24,147 nt of DNA from JAVBSX01 sp051660685 (GCA_051660685.1 JBOFQB010000058.1:1-24147), one strand, 5' to 3'; counted from the stretch's first letter, positions 1 through 7,537 are shown. Program-made: numbers and translations. Notes: generated by a model not told the origin, from the letters alone.

Positions 1-392
<392 letters not shown>

Positions 393-485
393 TATTTTGT
401 ACTCCAATGTATATTGCTAATGATGGAATGTCGCTCTTGCTCCCTTATTTTTGGCTTTTACGAGCGAATAGGTCGTAAAGGTCAT
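393..485 (+). other. 23S-5S internal spacer
   Basis: This is an AT-rich spacer between 23S and 5S with no gene. TCGCTC at 431-436 and GAGCGA at 462-467 can pair into a stem, which may be an rRNA processing hairpin. No tRNA is visible. Confidence 0.6.
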
Positions 486-594
486 TTCCGGTGGTCATAT
501 CCGAAAGGTCACACCTGTTCCCATCCCGAATACAGAAGTTAAGCTTTCGGAGCCGATGATAGTGTTATAAGCGCGAAAGTAGGTATCGCCGGTT
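486..594 (+). rRNA. rrf: 5S ribosomal RNA
   Basis: The conserved 5S core is present: the CACCTG/CCCATCCCGAA loop, CAGAAGTTAAGC near 532-545 and GCCGATGATAGT near 553-564. The terminal helix is formed by CCGGTG at 488-493 and CGCCGG at 587-592, which fixes the ends to within a few bases. The length of about 109 nt is normal. A run of T residues follows directly at 593-601, so the terminal helix plus U-run may contribute to termination. The 23S-5S linkage indicates a co-transcribed operon. Confidence 0.95.
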
Positions 595-636
595 TTTTTT
601 TGCCATTTTCCCTCTTCTTTGAGGTTGATATACGAA

Positions 637-662
637 CGTCGGCTTTGCCGGCGTTTTTTTTT
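637..662 (+). terminator. Rho-independent terminator of the rRNA operon
   Basis: CGTCGGC and GCCGGCG form a 7-bp stem (one G-T pair) around a TTT loop, followed by nine T residues at 654-662. It lies 43 nt downstream of 5S and is the likely end of the rRNA transcript. Confidence 0.88.
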
Positions 663-676
663 GCGCACAACTCCTC

Positions 677-706
677 TTGTTTTGCGTATTGATCTTGTGA
701 TAAAAT
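677..706 (+). promoter_or_regulatory. Putative sigma-70-like promoter
   Basis: TTGTTT at 677-682 and TAAAAT at 701-706 are separated by 18 nt, just after the rRNA terminator and upstream of the 804-1259 gene. The predicted start near 713 would place the structured repeat at 726-775 at the 5' end of the transcript. This rests on match to consensus only. Confidence 0.4.
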
Positions 707-725
707 GTTTAGCACCTTGCTCCAT

Positions 726-775
726 CCGGCTTACGCCGGGCTAAATACGCGCAGAACGATGTTCTGCGGCTTAAC
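726..775 (+). repeat. Leader repeat, copy 1
   Basis: This 50-nt sequence matches 3098-3147 at 46 of 50 positions. It holds two hairpins: CCGGC-TTAC-GCCGG at 726-739 and CGCAGAAC-GAT-GTTCTGCG at 750-768. It sits between a promoter-like sequence and the start codon of a gene for a secreted protein, exactly as copy 2 does. It may be a REP-like dispersed repeat or a structured 5' UTR element. Confidence 0.8.
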
Positions 776-803
776 AGTTTCTTTTTTATTGAGGAGTTTT
801 AAC

Positions 804-1259
804 ATGATTCGGCTCGCTTTTTTGTTCGTTTTGGCCCTGAACCTTTCTGCTTTTGCCGCTTTTGAAGAGGCGGATTCCGATTGCCCTGAATCCTCGCTAA
901 CTTCTGACTTTCCGTTGGGTGAGCTCACTATATCTAAACATCCGGCAGAAGATGTTCTTTATCCCATGTATCCGCTTTATTACGATTGGGGACCGGTTGC
1001 CGAAAAGTTTGGCAAAGAGCAGCTGCGCAAGATGGGGAAGGTGTTGGTCAATTTTGCGTTTTTTGAGGTTCTTCGCTCAATAGGTGTAGAGGATTTAGTG
1101 GATCAGAATATACCGGATATGATGTGTTTTTCTTCACAGGGAACCAACGGTTTTGTTGCTTTTTTGCCGGAATCAGGTCACGCCGAACTCTCAAAAAGGC
1201 TTGAACGGTTGAAACGGTCCTGCAAAAGACGTTCGTCGGTTGAAAAAAAGAGTGAATAG
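804..1259 (+). CDS. Small secreted hypothetical protein
   Basis: I do not recognise this protein. It is 151 residues long from the ATG at 804, which is preceded by GAGGAG at 791-796. The same frame is open back to 705, but that part would translate the leader repeat, so the internal start is preferred. Residues 1-18 (MIRLAFLFVLALNLSAFA) look like a cleavable signal peptide. The mature part has an acidic, Cys-containing N-terminus, a Tyr/Pro-rich stretch near residues 54-63, a hydrophobic patch near 80-92 and a strongly basic tail. It may be periplasmic or surface-exposed. A 143-nt gap separates it from the HtrA gene on the same strand. It could be lineage-specific; no catalytic motif is visible. 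Confidence 0.6.
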   Translation: MIRLAFLFVLALNLSAFAAFEEADSDCPESSLTSDFPLGELTISKHPAEDVLYPMYPLYYDWGPVAEKFGKEQLRKMGKVLVNFAFFEVLRSIGVEDLVDQNIPDMMCFSSQGTNGFVAFLPESGHAELSKRLERLKRSCKRRSSVEKKSE

Positions 1260-1282
1260 AAAAAAAAGGTTGGAAAGACGGG

Positions 1283-1357
1283 TTGAGAGACGGCAACTTT
1301 CGAGGAAGTAGACCGTTTTTGAGCGAGGATTGGCTGAATTTTTTGCCGGTCTCTCAA
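1283..1357 (+). other. Inverted repeat in the leader of the HtrA gene
   Basis: TTGAGAGACGGCAA at 1283-1296 can pair with TTGCCGGTCTCTCAA at 1343-1357, with one bulged G. The 46-nt intervening segment forms the loop. It ends 45 nt before the ATG of the protease. A regulatory role in the mRNA leader is inference. Confidence 0.5.
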
Positions 1358-1402
1358 ACGGAATTGCTCTTTACATCTCAATTTTTCCATGAAGGTTTGA
1401 AT

Positions 1403-2674
1403 ATGAGCAGAAAAACATTTTATTTGTGTGCGTTGACAGGAGTTTTTGCCTCTTTGTTGACTCTGGGGCTTTGCGCTGTCTGGAACGATTCGGGTCTGTC
1501 CGCTTTTGCACAAGGTCAAGCCCAATCGGTTCCAACTGTTGAAAAAACGGTCGCTGAACCTCAAGAACCGGTTGTGAATAGGAAAAATCCGGTTCCAAAA
1601 GAAAAAATCGCCGTTTCCGGCGAAAAAGTCGCCTCACCCGCTTCAGCGGATTTGGACGAGCTAAAAAATCATCCGCAATATAAAAATTTGTCCCCCTCCG
1701 AACGGATTAGCGTTTATGTTTATGATCGGTGTAACCGGTCGGCTGTTAACATTGACACTAAAAGTTTGCAACGGGTTTCTTTTTTCTCCTCGCAGACCGC
1801 CGAAGTTGATTCCGGCGTTGGGAGCGGGGTTGTTTTGGACCGGGAAGGACATGTTTTGACGAATTTTCACGTCATACAATCGGCAAAATCGGTTAAAGTT
1901 ACCTTGTTTAACGGAAATGCTTACCAAGCGGATATTGTGGGGGGTGATCCGCAAACGGACATTTGCGTTTTGAAGATTGACGCGCCGAAAGAAGATTTGT
2001 ATCCGGTTGAAATGGCGGATTCGTCGCAACTCCTTGTTGGTCAACAGGTTTATGCAATTGGTAATCCGTTTGGGTTGGAACGGACCTTGACATGCGGGAT
2101 TATTTCGAGTTTGAATCGGTCGCTTGACAGTCAGGTTCGACATCGGACGATCAAGGGTTTGATTCAGATTGATGCGGCGATTAACCCTGGAAATTCGGGG
2201 GGACCGTTGTTGAATTCGCGGGGACAGATGATTGGGATGAACACGGCAATTGCGTCGCGGGTTGGAGAAAATAGCGGAGTCGGTTTTGCGATTTCGACGA
2301 ATAACATCCAACGGATTGTTCCCCAATTGTTGAAAAATGGGCAGGTTGTTCGGGGGGACATTGGAATTCCGGGCATGATTGAGAGGAAAGAGGGGGTTGT
2401 GGTTGCCCAATTGGCTTCAGAAGGAGCCGGAGAACGGGCCGGTTTGCAAGGACCCCAAATTGTTCGGGAAGAAATCAAACGGGGAAATGGGGTTTATTAT
2501 CGGGTCAATCGGGACGCTTCGGCCGCAGATGTGATAACGGCGATTGACGATCAGCCGATTAAGACGGCGGAAGAACTGCTTGCGAATGTTGAAGAACATA
2601 AACCGGGGGACCGAATTCTGGTCTCCGTTCTCCGAAAAGGTGAAATTGTCAAAATTCCCGTTGTCTTGGATTAG
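1403..2674 (+). CDS. HtrA/Deg-family trypsin-like serine protease with one PDZ domain
   Basis: This is a periplasmic quality-control serine protease of 423 residues, in the size range of Deg proteases. The start is the ATG at 1403 with GAAGGT at 1391-1396 as ribosome binding site; the frame extends back to 1283 but has no better start. Residues 1-36 form a signal peptide or membrane anchor (hydrophobic near 7-26, then AFA). A Pro/Lys/Glu-rich linker covers about 40-90. The protease domain spans about 130-315, with catalytic His156 (TNFHVI), Asp186 (QTDICVL) and Ser265 (NPGNSGGPL). A single C-terminal PDZ domain spans about 318-423; its carboxylate-binding part is interrupted by a charged insertion near residues 345-370. 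One PDZ is closer to DegS or HhoA than to DegP, which has two. It probably degrades misfolded envelope proteins. The exact Deg subtype is not determined. Confidence 0.93.
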   Translation: MSRKTFYLCALTGVFASLLTLGLCAVWNDSGLSAFAQGQAQSVPTVEKTVAEPQEPVVNRKNPVPKEKIAVSGEKVASPASADLDELKNHPQYKNLSPSERISVYVYDRCNRSAVNIDTKSLQRVSFFSSQTAEVDSGVGSGVVLDREGHVLTNFHVIQSAKSVKVTLFNGNAYQADIVGGDPQTDICVLKIDAPKEDLYPVEMADSSQLLVGQQVYAIGNPFGLERTLTCGIISSLNRSLDSQVRHRTIKGLIQIDAAINPGNSGGPLLNSRGQMIGMNTAIASRVGENSGVGFAISTNNIQRIVPQLLKNGQVVRGDIGIPGMIERKEGVVVAQLASEGAGERAGLQGPQIVREEIKRGNGVYYRVNRDASAADVITAIDDQPIKTAEELLANVEEHKPGDRILVSVLRKGEIVKIPVVLD

Positions 2675-2706
2675 GGATGAGGGGATTGAGAATGAGGGAT
2701 AGGGCA
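2675..2706 (+). repeat. Degenerate fragment of the G-rich dispersed element
   Basis: Immediately after the protease stop codon a purine-rich stretch includes GGATTGAGAATGAGGGATAG. It resembles the G-rich flank and ATTGAG repeats of the element at 17935-18107. It is probably a partial copy; the similarity is short and the boundaries are uncertain. Confidence 0.4.
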
Positions 2707-2758
2707 GTCTGCTAACAAGTTTGGTACAAACGGTTCTCAACTGTTTTGAGAACAATCA

Positions 2759-2891
2759 ATAAAAGCCGGAAAGGAGCGACCAATAGGGTGCGTATTGACG
2801 GGCAAATGACGGGCAAAAACACCCCAAATTGTCCAGATTCATGAATAAAACCGTCAATGCGCCGGAATACCGGCTCCTTTCCGGCTTTTAT
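2759..2891 (+). repeat. Long imperfect hairpin (structured RNA or MITE-like element)
   Basis: A perfect 19-bp inverted repeat joins 2759-2777 to 2873-2891 (ATAAAAGCCGGAAAGGAGC and its complement). Inside it, GCGTATTGACGG near 2789-2800 pairs with CCGTCAATGCGC near 2851-2862, including one G-T wobble. The result is an interrupted hairpin with arms of about 40 nt around a 50-nt apical region. A separate 8-bp hairpin lies just before it at 2733-2753. No ORF of credible length is present. It may be a non-coding RNA, a regulatory structure or a small non-autonomous mobile element. Confidence 0.6.
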
Positions 2892-2923
2892 GAGGAATTC
2901 TTTCTTTGTTTTGTGAAAGTGAC

Positions 2924-2961
2924 GCTGAAGTTGGGTTTTTCGCCGGACTTCAGCTTTTTTT
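2924..2961 (+). terminator. Rho-independent terminator
   Basis: GCTGAAGT at 2924-2931 pairs with ACTTCAGC at 2947-2954 and is followed by T7. It could end the transcript from the protease gene, or a separate small RNA that includes the long hairpin at 2759-2891. Confidence 0.75.
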
Positions 2962-3045
2962 GTAAAAAGGTGGAACTGCATCAATTGGGAAGAGACTAAC
3001 TTTTGGGTGTTTGCCAACATTCGGTTTTGTCGGAAATTTTATTTA

Positions 3046-3074
3046 TTGCAAAAAGATTGCAAATGCGATACAAT
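3046..3074 (+). promoter_or_regulatory. Putative sigma-70-like promoter of the FG-GAP/dockerin gene
   Basis: TTGCAA at 3046-3051 and TACAAT at 3069-3074 are spaced by 17 nt. The predicted transcription start near 3081 lies just upstream of the leader repeat at 3098-3147 and about 110 nt before the start codon. This is consensus-based only. Confidence 0.5.
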
Positions 3075-3097
3075 GGAAGTAACGCGCGGTCCATCGT

Positions 3098-3147
3098 CCG
3101 GCTTACGCCGGGTTAAGTACGCGCAGAACGTTGTTCTGCGGCTCAAC
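3098..3147 (+). repeat. Leader repeat, copy 2
   Basis: This is the second copy of the 50-nt element at 726-775, with 46 of 50 identical bases. Both hairpins are intact; the second becomes a perfect palindrome-type stem CGCAGAAC-GTT-GTTCTGCG. It again lies between a promoter-like sequence and the start of a secreted-protein gene. The upstream reading frame passes through it but is unlikely to be translated. Confidence 0.8.
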
Positions 3148-3192
3148 GGGGATATGTTCCTCGTTCCTGATTATCATGGTGTAGGTATCAAT

Positions 3193-6100
3193 ATGAAAAA
3201 AATGTTTTCCCGGCTGTTTGCCAATCAGACAAATCGATCCTTTAAGAAGCGGTCTGATTTACAGGAACGGAGACGGCGTTTGGAATTGGAACCGTTGGAG
3301 GATCGGACGTTACTTGCAGCAGATACCATTACTTTTGCGCAACCGAACACGTTTACCTTTACTCCGCCTTCCTCCCTTTTTGGGTTGGAGAAGACCAATT
3401 ATCTTGAGTTTGCCAAAGTTCATTCGGGGACAGATACCTTTCAGGATATTGTGTCGATCAATCAGTCGCTGAACCAAGTGTCGGTGTTTCCGCACAACAA
3501 AAATGCGAGCAGTCCGGGTTATGGACAGGTTGTGAATACGATGATTGACGGATTGAGCGCGTCCGGTTGCGTCTATGCTCTTGCGGACATGACAGGAGAT
3601 GGAATATCTGATCTGCTTGTCTTGGTTCCAACTCCGCAAACAGGAGGAGTTGTTCAACTCGTTGCCCGGTTGTATGCGGGTCAAGCAAATGGGAAGTTTA
3701 ACACAACACGAAGCGAAGTGGTGTTTTCAGATACCTTTTCGGCAGGAAGAGGGGCGACAATGGTGATTGTCAGCGCTCAACTGCGGAATATAACGGGAGA
3801 TGCTTATCCTGAGTTGATTGTGACTCTTTCAAATAAGGAACTTGGAAGTGAAATGACGAGGTATGCGTCGTATTATTATGTGGGCAGAAAAGATGGATTT
3901 GCGACGTCTCCGACAGTGATTCCGAATCAGGTAAGCGGCAATCCGGTTGCGTTTGCCAATGTTTTGACGACAAATGGATTACAGCTTGTGAGTCAGACGA
4001 CGCGAACAGTCGAGACGCCGACACGAGCGGAGTATCAAACATTATCGTTCAACACCTACACGGTCAGCAACAACAGCATGGTTGCAGCGGGGAAATATGA
4101 GTATGCGGCTGCTAATGTGACATGGACGTATTATCGGAATGTGGATTCGGATACGGCGGACGAAATCATCTCGGGTGTTGAATACATGAAAGAGGGTAGT
4201 TTGGCATACGGGGTTCGCGTGACGCATGTAACAAGTCTTGCAAGCGGGAGTGCTTCGATCACAGTGAGTCCTTCACCCCCTCAGGTGTTTTCGGTTGACC
4301 TTGACCCGCGATATGGCGCGATTGGTGATGTGAACGGAGATGGTTTTGCCGATATTGTGGTGAGTGATGGAACATCCTATCAGATTCTTTTGAACAATAA
4401 GAATGGTACATTTACCAAACAGGTGAGAGTCGATACTTATGCCAATTATGTTGCGTCCGATGTTGGCGATTTTAACGGAGATGGTTTTGAAGATGTCGTC
4501 GTCGTTGGTCAGGCGCATGTCATGTTTTTTCCGGGCAATCCGACACATCCCAATTATCAAACAGGGAAAATACTGTTTTCGCTTCCTTCAAAAACGACAT
4601 CGGCGGTTTTTGGCGATTTTAACGGAGATGGAATGCGCGACATTGCGATTGGTGTTGGTGTCGCAGGAGCGACGTTGACCGTTTATACGGGTTTCAAGCA
4701 TCAGGGTACTCCGGGGACGGAAGTGTTGTTTCGAGAGGAACGGCATTTTTCGGGATCAGAACCAACTGCGATTTTGGCGGGGAAATTTTTTGGCGATTCG
4801 GTTCGGGATGATATAGCGGTTTTAAGCGGTTCGACAGTAACAGTTTATTCCTTGAATACGAGTTTGAAGGAGAAAACAACGGAATTTTCGGGTCGAATCA
4901 CGACCTTTGTTGCGGGCGATTTGAATCGGGACGGATATGAAGACATTGTGGTTGCGAATGAATCGACGGGGACGGGACAGGGGACGTTGACGATAGGACG
5001 GAACAAGAAGGATGGGACGTTTGACATTTCGACGACGTTATCTTTGGGATCAGGGGCGAAACCCGTTGCCCTTGCAATTGGCGATTTGAATGGAGATTCT
5101 CGGTTGGACATTGCGGTCTTGAATGCGGCGAATTCCCGGGTCGAACTGCTGTTTCAAGATGTTAGCGGACAGTTTGTAAGCAATCCAAGCGGGGCACTTT
5201 CGTATGTGCAACTGCCCAATGTGAATACGGGGGCGCGATATGACGTGCAATTGGCCGATTTCGATTTGGACGGACGACTCGACCTGATTGTTGGTCTTTC
5301 ATCCAATAAGCAGATTGCCGTCTATCAGAATAAAGGGAGGGCCGGGGAATTTAACACAACGCCGTTTTGGTTGACGGTTCCGGCCAATGTGTTGAACGGG
5401 ACGATTTCCTCGCCAACTTGGAGCGGTAAGACGTATTGGTCCATGACAACCGGTTATGTTCCGGGGAGCACCTCCAACAAAGGAACACCGGGGGTTGTGG
5501 TTGTGAGCGGCAATACGGTTTATCGAATTCAGAACACGACCCCGGCGGAGTCGCTGCTTGGGACATTTGAAATTCTTGTTCGGGACCCCGGTGTTGTGAA
5601 AACAGCCGATTCCAATCAATATGCGACCCTTTCGGACTTGTCGAAATTGACTTGGATGAATGAATGGGGTTCGTACTTGATTGAAGTTTGGGGAACATCC
5701 GGGTCGGCAACGACTTCGATCACAAATTTTGCGTGCGATATAACATTTGATGCCCGATTGTTCAATGTGGTAACGACGAACATTAGCACGATTTCGGCTT
5801 ACACGTTGACGAAAAAGACGGTCAGTGTTTCTGGTTCAAGCGGGACCATCTCTCTTGCGGGGAGCACTTCGCAACAGCGGGGTAATAATCGGTATACGCT
5901 TTTAGCGCAGATTTTGGTGACTCCGGCGATTAACACATCTCCGGCGAATACGAAAGAGAATGTTGGCGTGTTTATGCCGGGTGATGGAGTTCCGGGTTAT
6001 CCTCAGAACACCCTTTGCGGGATTGGTTTCGTCAACGGAACAGTTCAGGTTGGCGGAAAAGGGGTTATGACGACACGCGGGATCAGCACCATGCCGGTTC

Positions 6101-6903
6101 GCCCGGTTTATTACGATTCCAATGATGATGGTCGGGTCAATGCGTCTGATTTTCTTGCATTTGCAAAGTCGTATGGTAAACGTCCAGATGCCAGTTCGCC
6201 TTATGCAAAGTTTGATTACAACCGAGACGGAATCATCAATGCAGCTGATTTTCTCAGGTTTGCGCAATCGTATGGTAAATCCCGGGCAACCGGTTTGAAA
6301 AATTCGGCGTATCCTGCTTTTTCAACGGGTCAAAGTGTCCAGACCGTTCAAGCTGTTGTTGCGGATTGGGCGGATGAAAGGGATTTCGATGAAAGTGATT
6401 TGACTTATTCGGAATGGGATTGGGAATCGGCAAGGACCCGTTGGGAACCAGGTTGCGAGAATGAAGATTCCTTTGTGAATGTTTTGCAATCGTTCACAGG
6501 AGAATTGACGACGAATGAGATGACGAATGAACTGTTGACGAGTCAAGCGTCGATGAATAAAACATGGACCGTTGAACCGTTGTTGGGAGAAACGGCGGGA
6601 TTATTCTCCGAATCGGTTGGACAGCGTTTGGGACAGTTGGGCGATTTCTTTTCTGAACCTTCCTTGTTGAACGCCGTTCCGTTGCGGACCCTTGCTGTGT
6701 TGGAACTTTGCGGACTGAGCAAACGGGAAGAAGGACAAGGCGGTTCCGGTCATGTTGGAGCCGAGTCGGCGGTCCTTGATTCGATTTTTGAGCGACTTTT
6801 GGTTGACGGTTTGCGACGGAATGAGGACGAAACCGATTGGTTGGTCGCCCCGACTCAATCTGTCAGTGAACCGATTCTAGGAGCCTTACTTGCCGAAGTC
6901 TAG
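3193..6903 (+). CDS. Planctomycete extracellular FG-GAP/VCBS-repeat protein with type I dockerin
   Basis: This is a 1236-residue secreted protein. The start is the ATG at 3193 (MKKMFSRL); the open frame upstream runs through the leader repeat and is not preferred. A basic N-terminus leads into LELEPLEDRTLLAA near residues 29-42, the planctomycete-specific export signature. FG-GAP-type repeats with Ca-binding loops of form DxNxDGxxD occur near residues 130, 377, 424, 473, 575, 630 and 687, suggesting a beta-propeller. A beta-rich, possibly cohesin-like domain spans about 790-956. A type I dockerin with two EF-hand-like loops (DSNDDGRVNASDF and DYNRDGIINAADF) lies near 973-1031. An acidic C-terminal region of about 200 residues is unrecognised. 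It is probably surface-exposed and involved in adhesion or in scaffolding polysaccharide-degrading enzymes. No catalytic site is seen. The cohesin-like assignment is tentative. Confidence 0.9.
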   Translation: MKKMFSRLFANQTNRSFKKRSDLQERRRRLELEPLEDRTLLAADTITFAQPNTFTFTPPSSLFGLEKTNYLEFAKVHSGTDTFQDIVSINQSLNQVSVFPHNKNASSPGYGQVVNTMIDGLSASGCVYALADMTGDGISDLLVLVPTPQTGGVVQLVARLYAGQANGKFNTTRSEVVFSDTFSAGRGATMVIVSAQLRNITGDAYPELIVTLSNKELGSEMTRYASYYYVGRKDGFATSPTVIPNQVSGNPVAFANVLTTNGLQLVSQTTRTVETPTRAEYQTLSFNTYTVSNNSMVAAGKYEYAAANVTWTYYRNVDSDTADEIISGVEYMKEGSLAYGVRVTHVTSLASGSASITVSPSPPQVFSVDLDPRYGAIGDVNGDGFADIVVSDGTSYQILLNNKNGTFTKQVRVDTYANYVASDVGDFNGDGFEDVVVVGQAHVMFFPGNPTHPNYQTGKILFSLPSKTTSAVFGDFNGDGMRDIAIGVGVAGATLTVYTGFKHQGTPGTEVLFREERHFSGSEPTAILAGKFFGDSVRDDIAVLSGSTVTVYSLNTSLKEKTTEFSGRITTFVAGDLNRDGYEDIVVANESTGTGQGTLTIGRNKKDGTFDISTTLSLGSGAKPVALAIGDLNGDSRLDIAVLNAANSRVELLFQDVSGQFVSNPSGALSYVQLPNVNTGARYDVQLADFDLDGRLDLIVGLSSNKQIAVYQNKGRAGEFNTTPFWLTVPANVLNGTISSPTWSGKTYWSMTTGYVPGSTSNKGTPGVVVVSGNTVYRIQNTTPAESLLGTFEILVRDPGVVKTADSNQYATLSDLSKLTWMNEWGSYLIEVWGTSGSATTSITNFACDITFDARLFNVVTTNISTISAYTLTKKTVSVSGSSGTISLAGSTSQQRGNNRYTLLAQILVTPAINTSPANTKENVGVFMPGDGVPGYPQNTLCGIGFVNGTVQVGGKGVMTTRGISTMPVRPVYYDSNDDGRVNASDFLAFAKSYGKRPDASSPYAKFDYNRDGIINAADFLRFAQSYGKSRATGLKNSAYPAFSTGQSVQTVQAVVADWADERDFDESDLTYSEWDWESARTRWEPGCENEDSFVNVLQSFTGELTTNEMTNELLTSQASMNKTWTVEPLLGETAGLFSESVGQRLGQLGDFFSEPSLLNAVPLRTLAVLELCGLSKREEGQGGSGHVGAESAVLDSIFERLLVDGLRRNEDETDWLVAPTQSVSEPILGALLAEV

Positions 6904-7095
6904 TGTGGGGGACAGGGAATGGGGGATAGGGGATAGGGAGGTGCAATCCTCGCTTTGACGCAAGATGCCGATCATACGTCATATCACGTTTTTTACCCTT
7001 TTCAATTATCAATTCTTTTCCCTATCCCCTAATCCCTACCCCCTAATCCCTACCCCCTAATCCCTACCCCCTAATCCCTACCCCCTAATCCCTAA
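6904..7095. repeat. Dispersed G-tract-flanked element, copy A, between convergent genes
   Basis: The reverse complement of this stretch matches 17935-18107. A core of about 66 nt (AAAAAACGTGAT...CTCCCTATCCCC in that orientation) differs at only about five positions. The left flank on plus is G-rich, with five runs of three or more G in 6906-6939; the right flank is C-rich, i.e. G-rich on minus. It begins right after the stop codon of the FG-GAP gene and runs into the 3' end of the superoxide reductase gene. It may be a bidirectional 3'-end element or a MITE-like insertion. Confidence 0.85.
7023..7092. repeat. 14-bp tandem repeat, five units
   Basis: The unit TACCCCCTAATCCC occurs four times exactly at 7037-7092 and once with a single change at 7023-7036. 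On the minus strand each unit has two G-runs. The last unit contains the stop codon of the superoxide reductase gene (7085-7087). It looks like slippage-driven expansion within the dispersed element. Confidence 0.95.
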
Positions 7096-7468
7096 CTTTC
7101 TGCCAAAGACCATGCAGGTTGCAATAGGCGCGGACGACGAACGGGCCCCCTTTGGTGCAAAACTCGGTGATTGGCTCTTCGCCCGGTTTTAGGCGATGTC
7201 GTTGCAGCCGATTCCCCTCCCAGAATTCTATCCATTCAATGAAGTGATTGGCGTCCATAGGATGCAAAATCTCTCCAACCTTGACAAGCACCTTGTTTTC
7301 CAACACGTCAACAGCGGGAACGTGCTTTTCTTTTGCCGCATCCTGTGAACCAGCCTTTTGCAACGTCATTGCCTGTCCACAACACGTCAACTCGCCGTCT
7401 CCTTCATCAAGGACCTCGACAATATTTCCGCACAATTCACAAACATAAACTTCCATAAAATGGGTCAT
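7085..7468 (-). CDS. dfx: Desulfoferrodoxin (2Fe superoxide reductase)
   Basis: It reduces superoxide to hydrogen peroxide without forming oxygen, a cytoplasmic detoxification typical of anaerobes. It has 127 residues, the usual length. The ATG at 7468 is chosen because AGGAG lies 7 nt upstream (7476-7480). The N-terminal desulforedoxin domain has Cys10, Cys13, Cys29 and Cys30 for the FeS4 centre. The C-terminal neelaredoxin domain has the active-site ligands His49 (in EKHVP, with Glu47 and Lys48), His69, His75, Cys116 and His119 (CNLHG). All key residues are present, so it should be active. Its last residues and stop codon fall in the tandem repeat, so the C-terminus (VRD) is repeat-derived. 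It is divergent from the permease gene. Confidence 0.96.
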   Translation of the reverse strand: MTHFMEVYVCELCGNIVEVLDEGDGELTCCGQAMTLQKAGSQDAAKEKHVPAVDVLENKVLVKVGEILHPMDANHFIEWIEFWEGNRLQRHRLKPGEEPITEFCTKGGPFVVRAYCNLHGLWQKVRD

Positions 7469-7537
7469 AAACCAGCTCCTGAGAAAAAAGGGAAAAAGTA
7501 ACCGAACAACCAAGCGGACACGAGCCCGTTGACCTAG

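Noticed and set aside
726..739. Similarity to E. coli REP sequence (CCGGCTTACGCCGG)
   Set aside because: The match is limited to a short GC palindrome; the rest of the element is unrelated.
705..803. N-terminal extension of the small secreted protein
   Set aside because: It would translate the leader repeat and bury the signal peptide; the ATG at 804 has a good ribosome binding site.
1661..2410. Long minus-strand ORF inside the protease gene
   Set aside because: It is a frame shadow of the clearly conserved protease: low-complexity Asn/Arg-rich translation, no motifs and no ribosome binding site.
2765..2785. Resemblance to the SRP RNA apical loop (CCGGAAAGGAGCGACC)
   Set aside because: The segment is one arm of a 19-bp inverted repeat and does not form the required GGAA tetraloop hairpin with the symmetric loop.
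3007..3192. N-terminal extension of the FG-GAP/dockerin protein
   Set aside because: It spans the putative promoter and the leader repeat, and the planctomycete export signal sits at the right distance from the ATG at 3193.
7023..7092. Possible CRISPR array
   Set aside because: The 14-bp units are directly adjacent with no spacers, so this is a simple tandem repeat.
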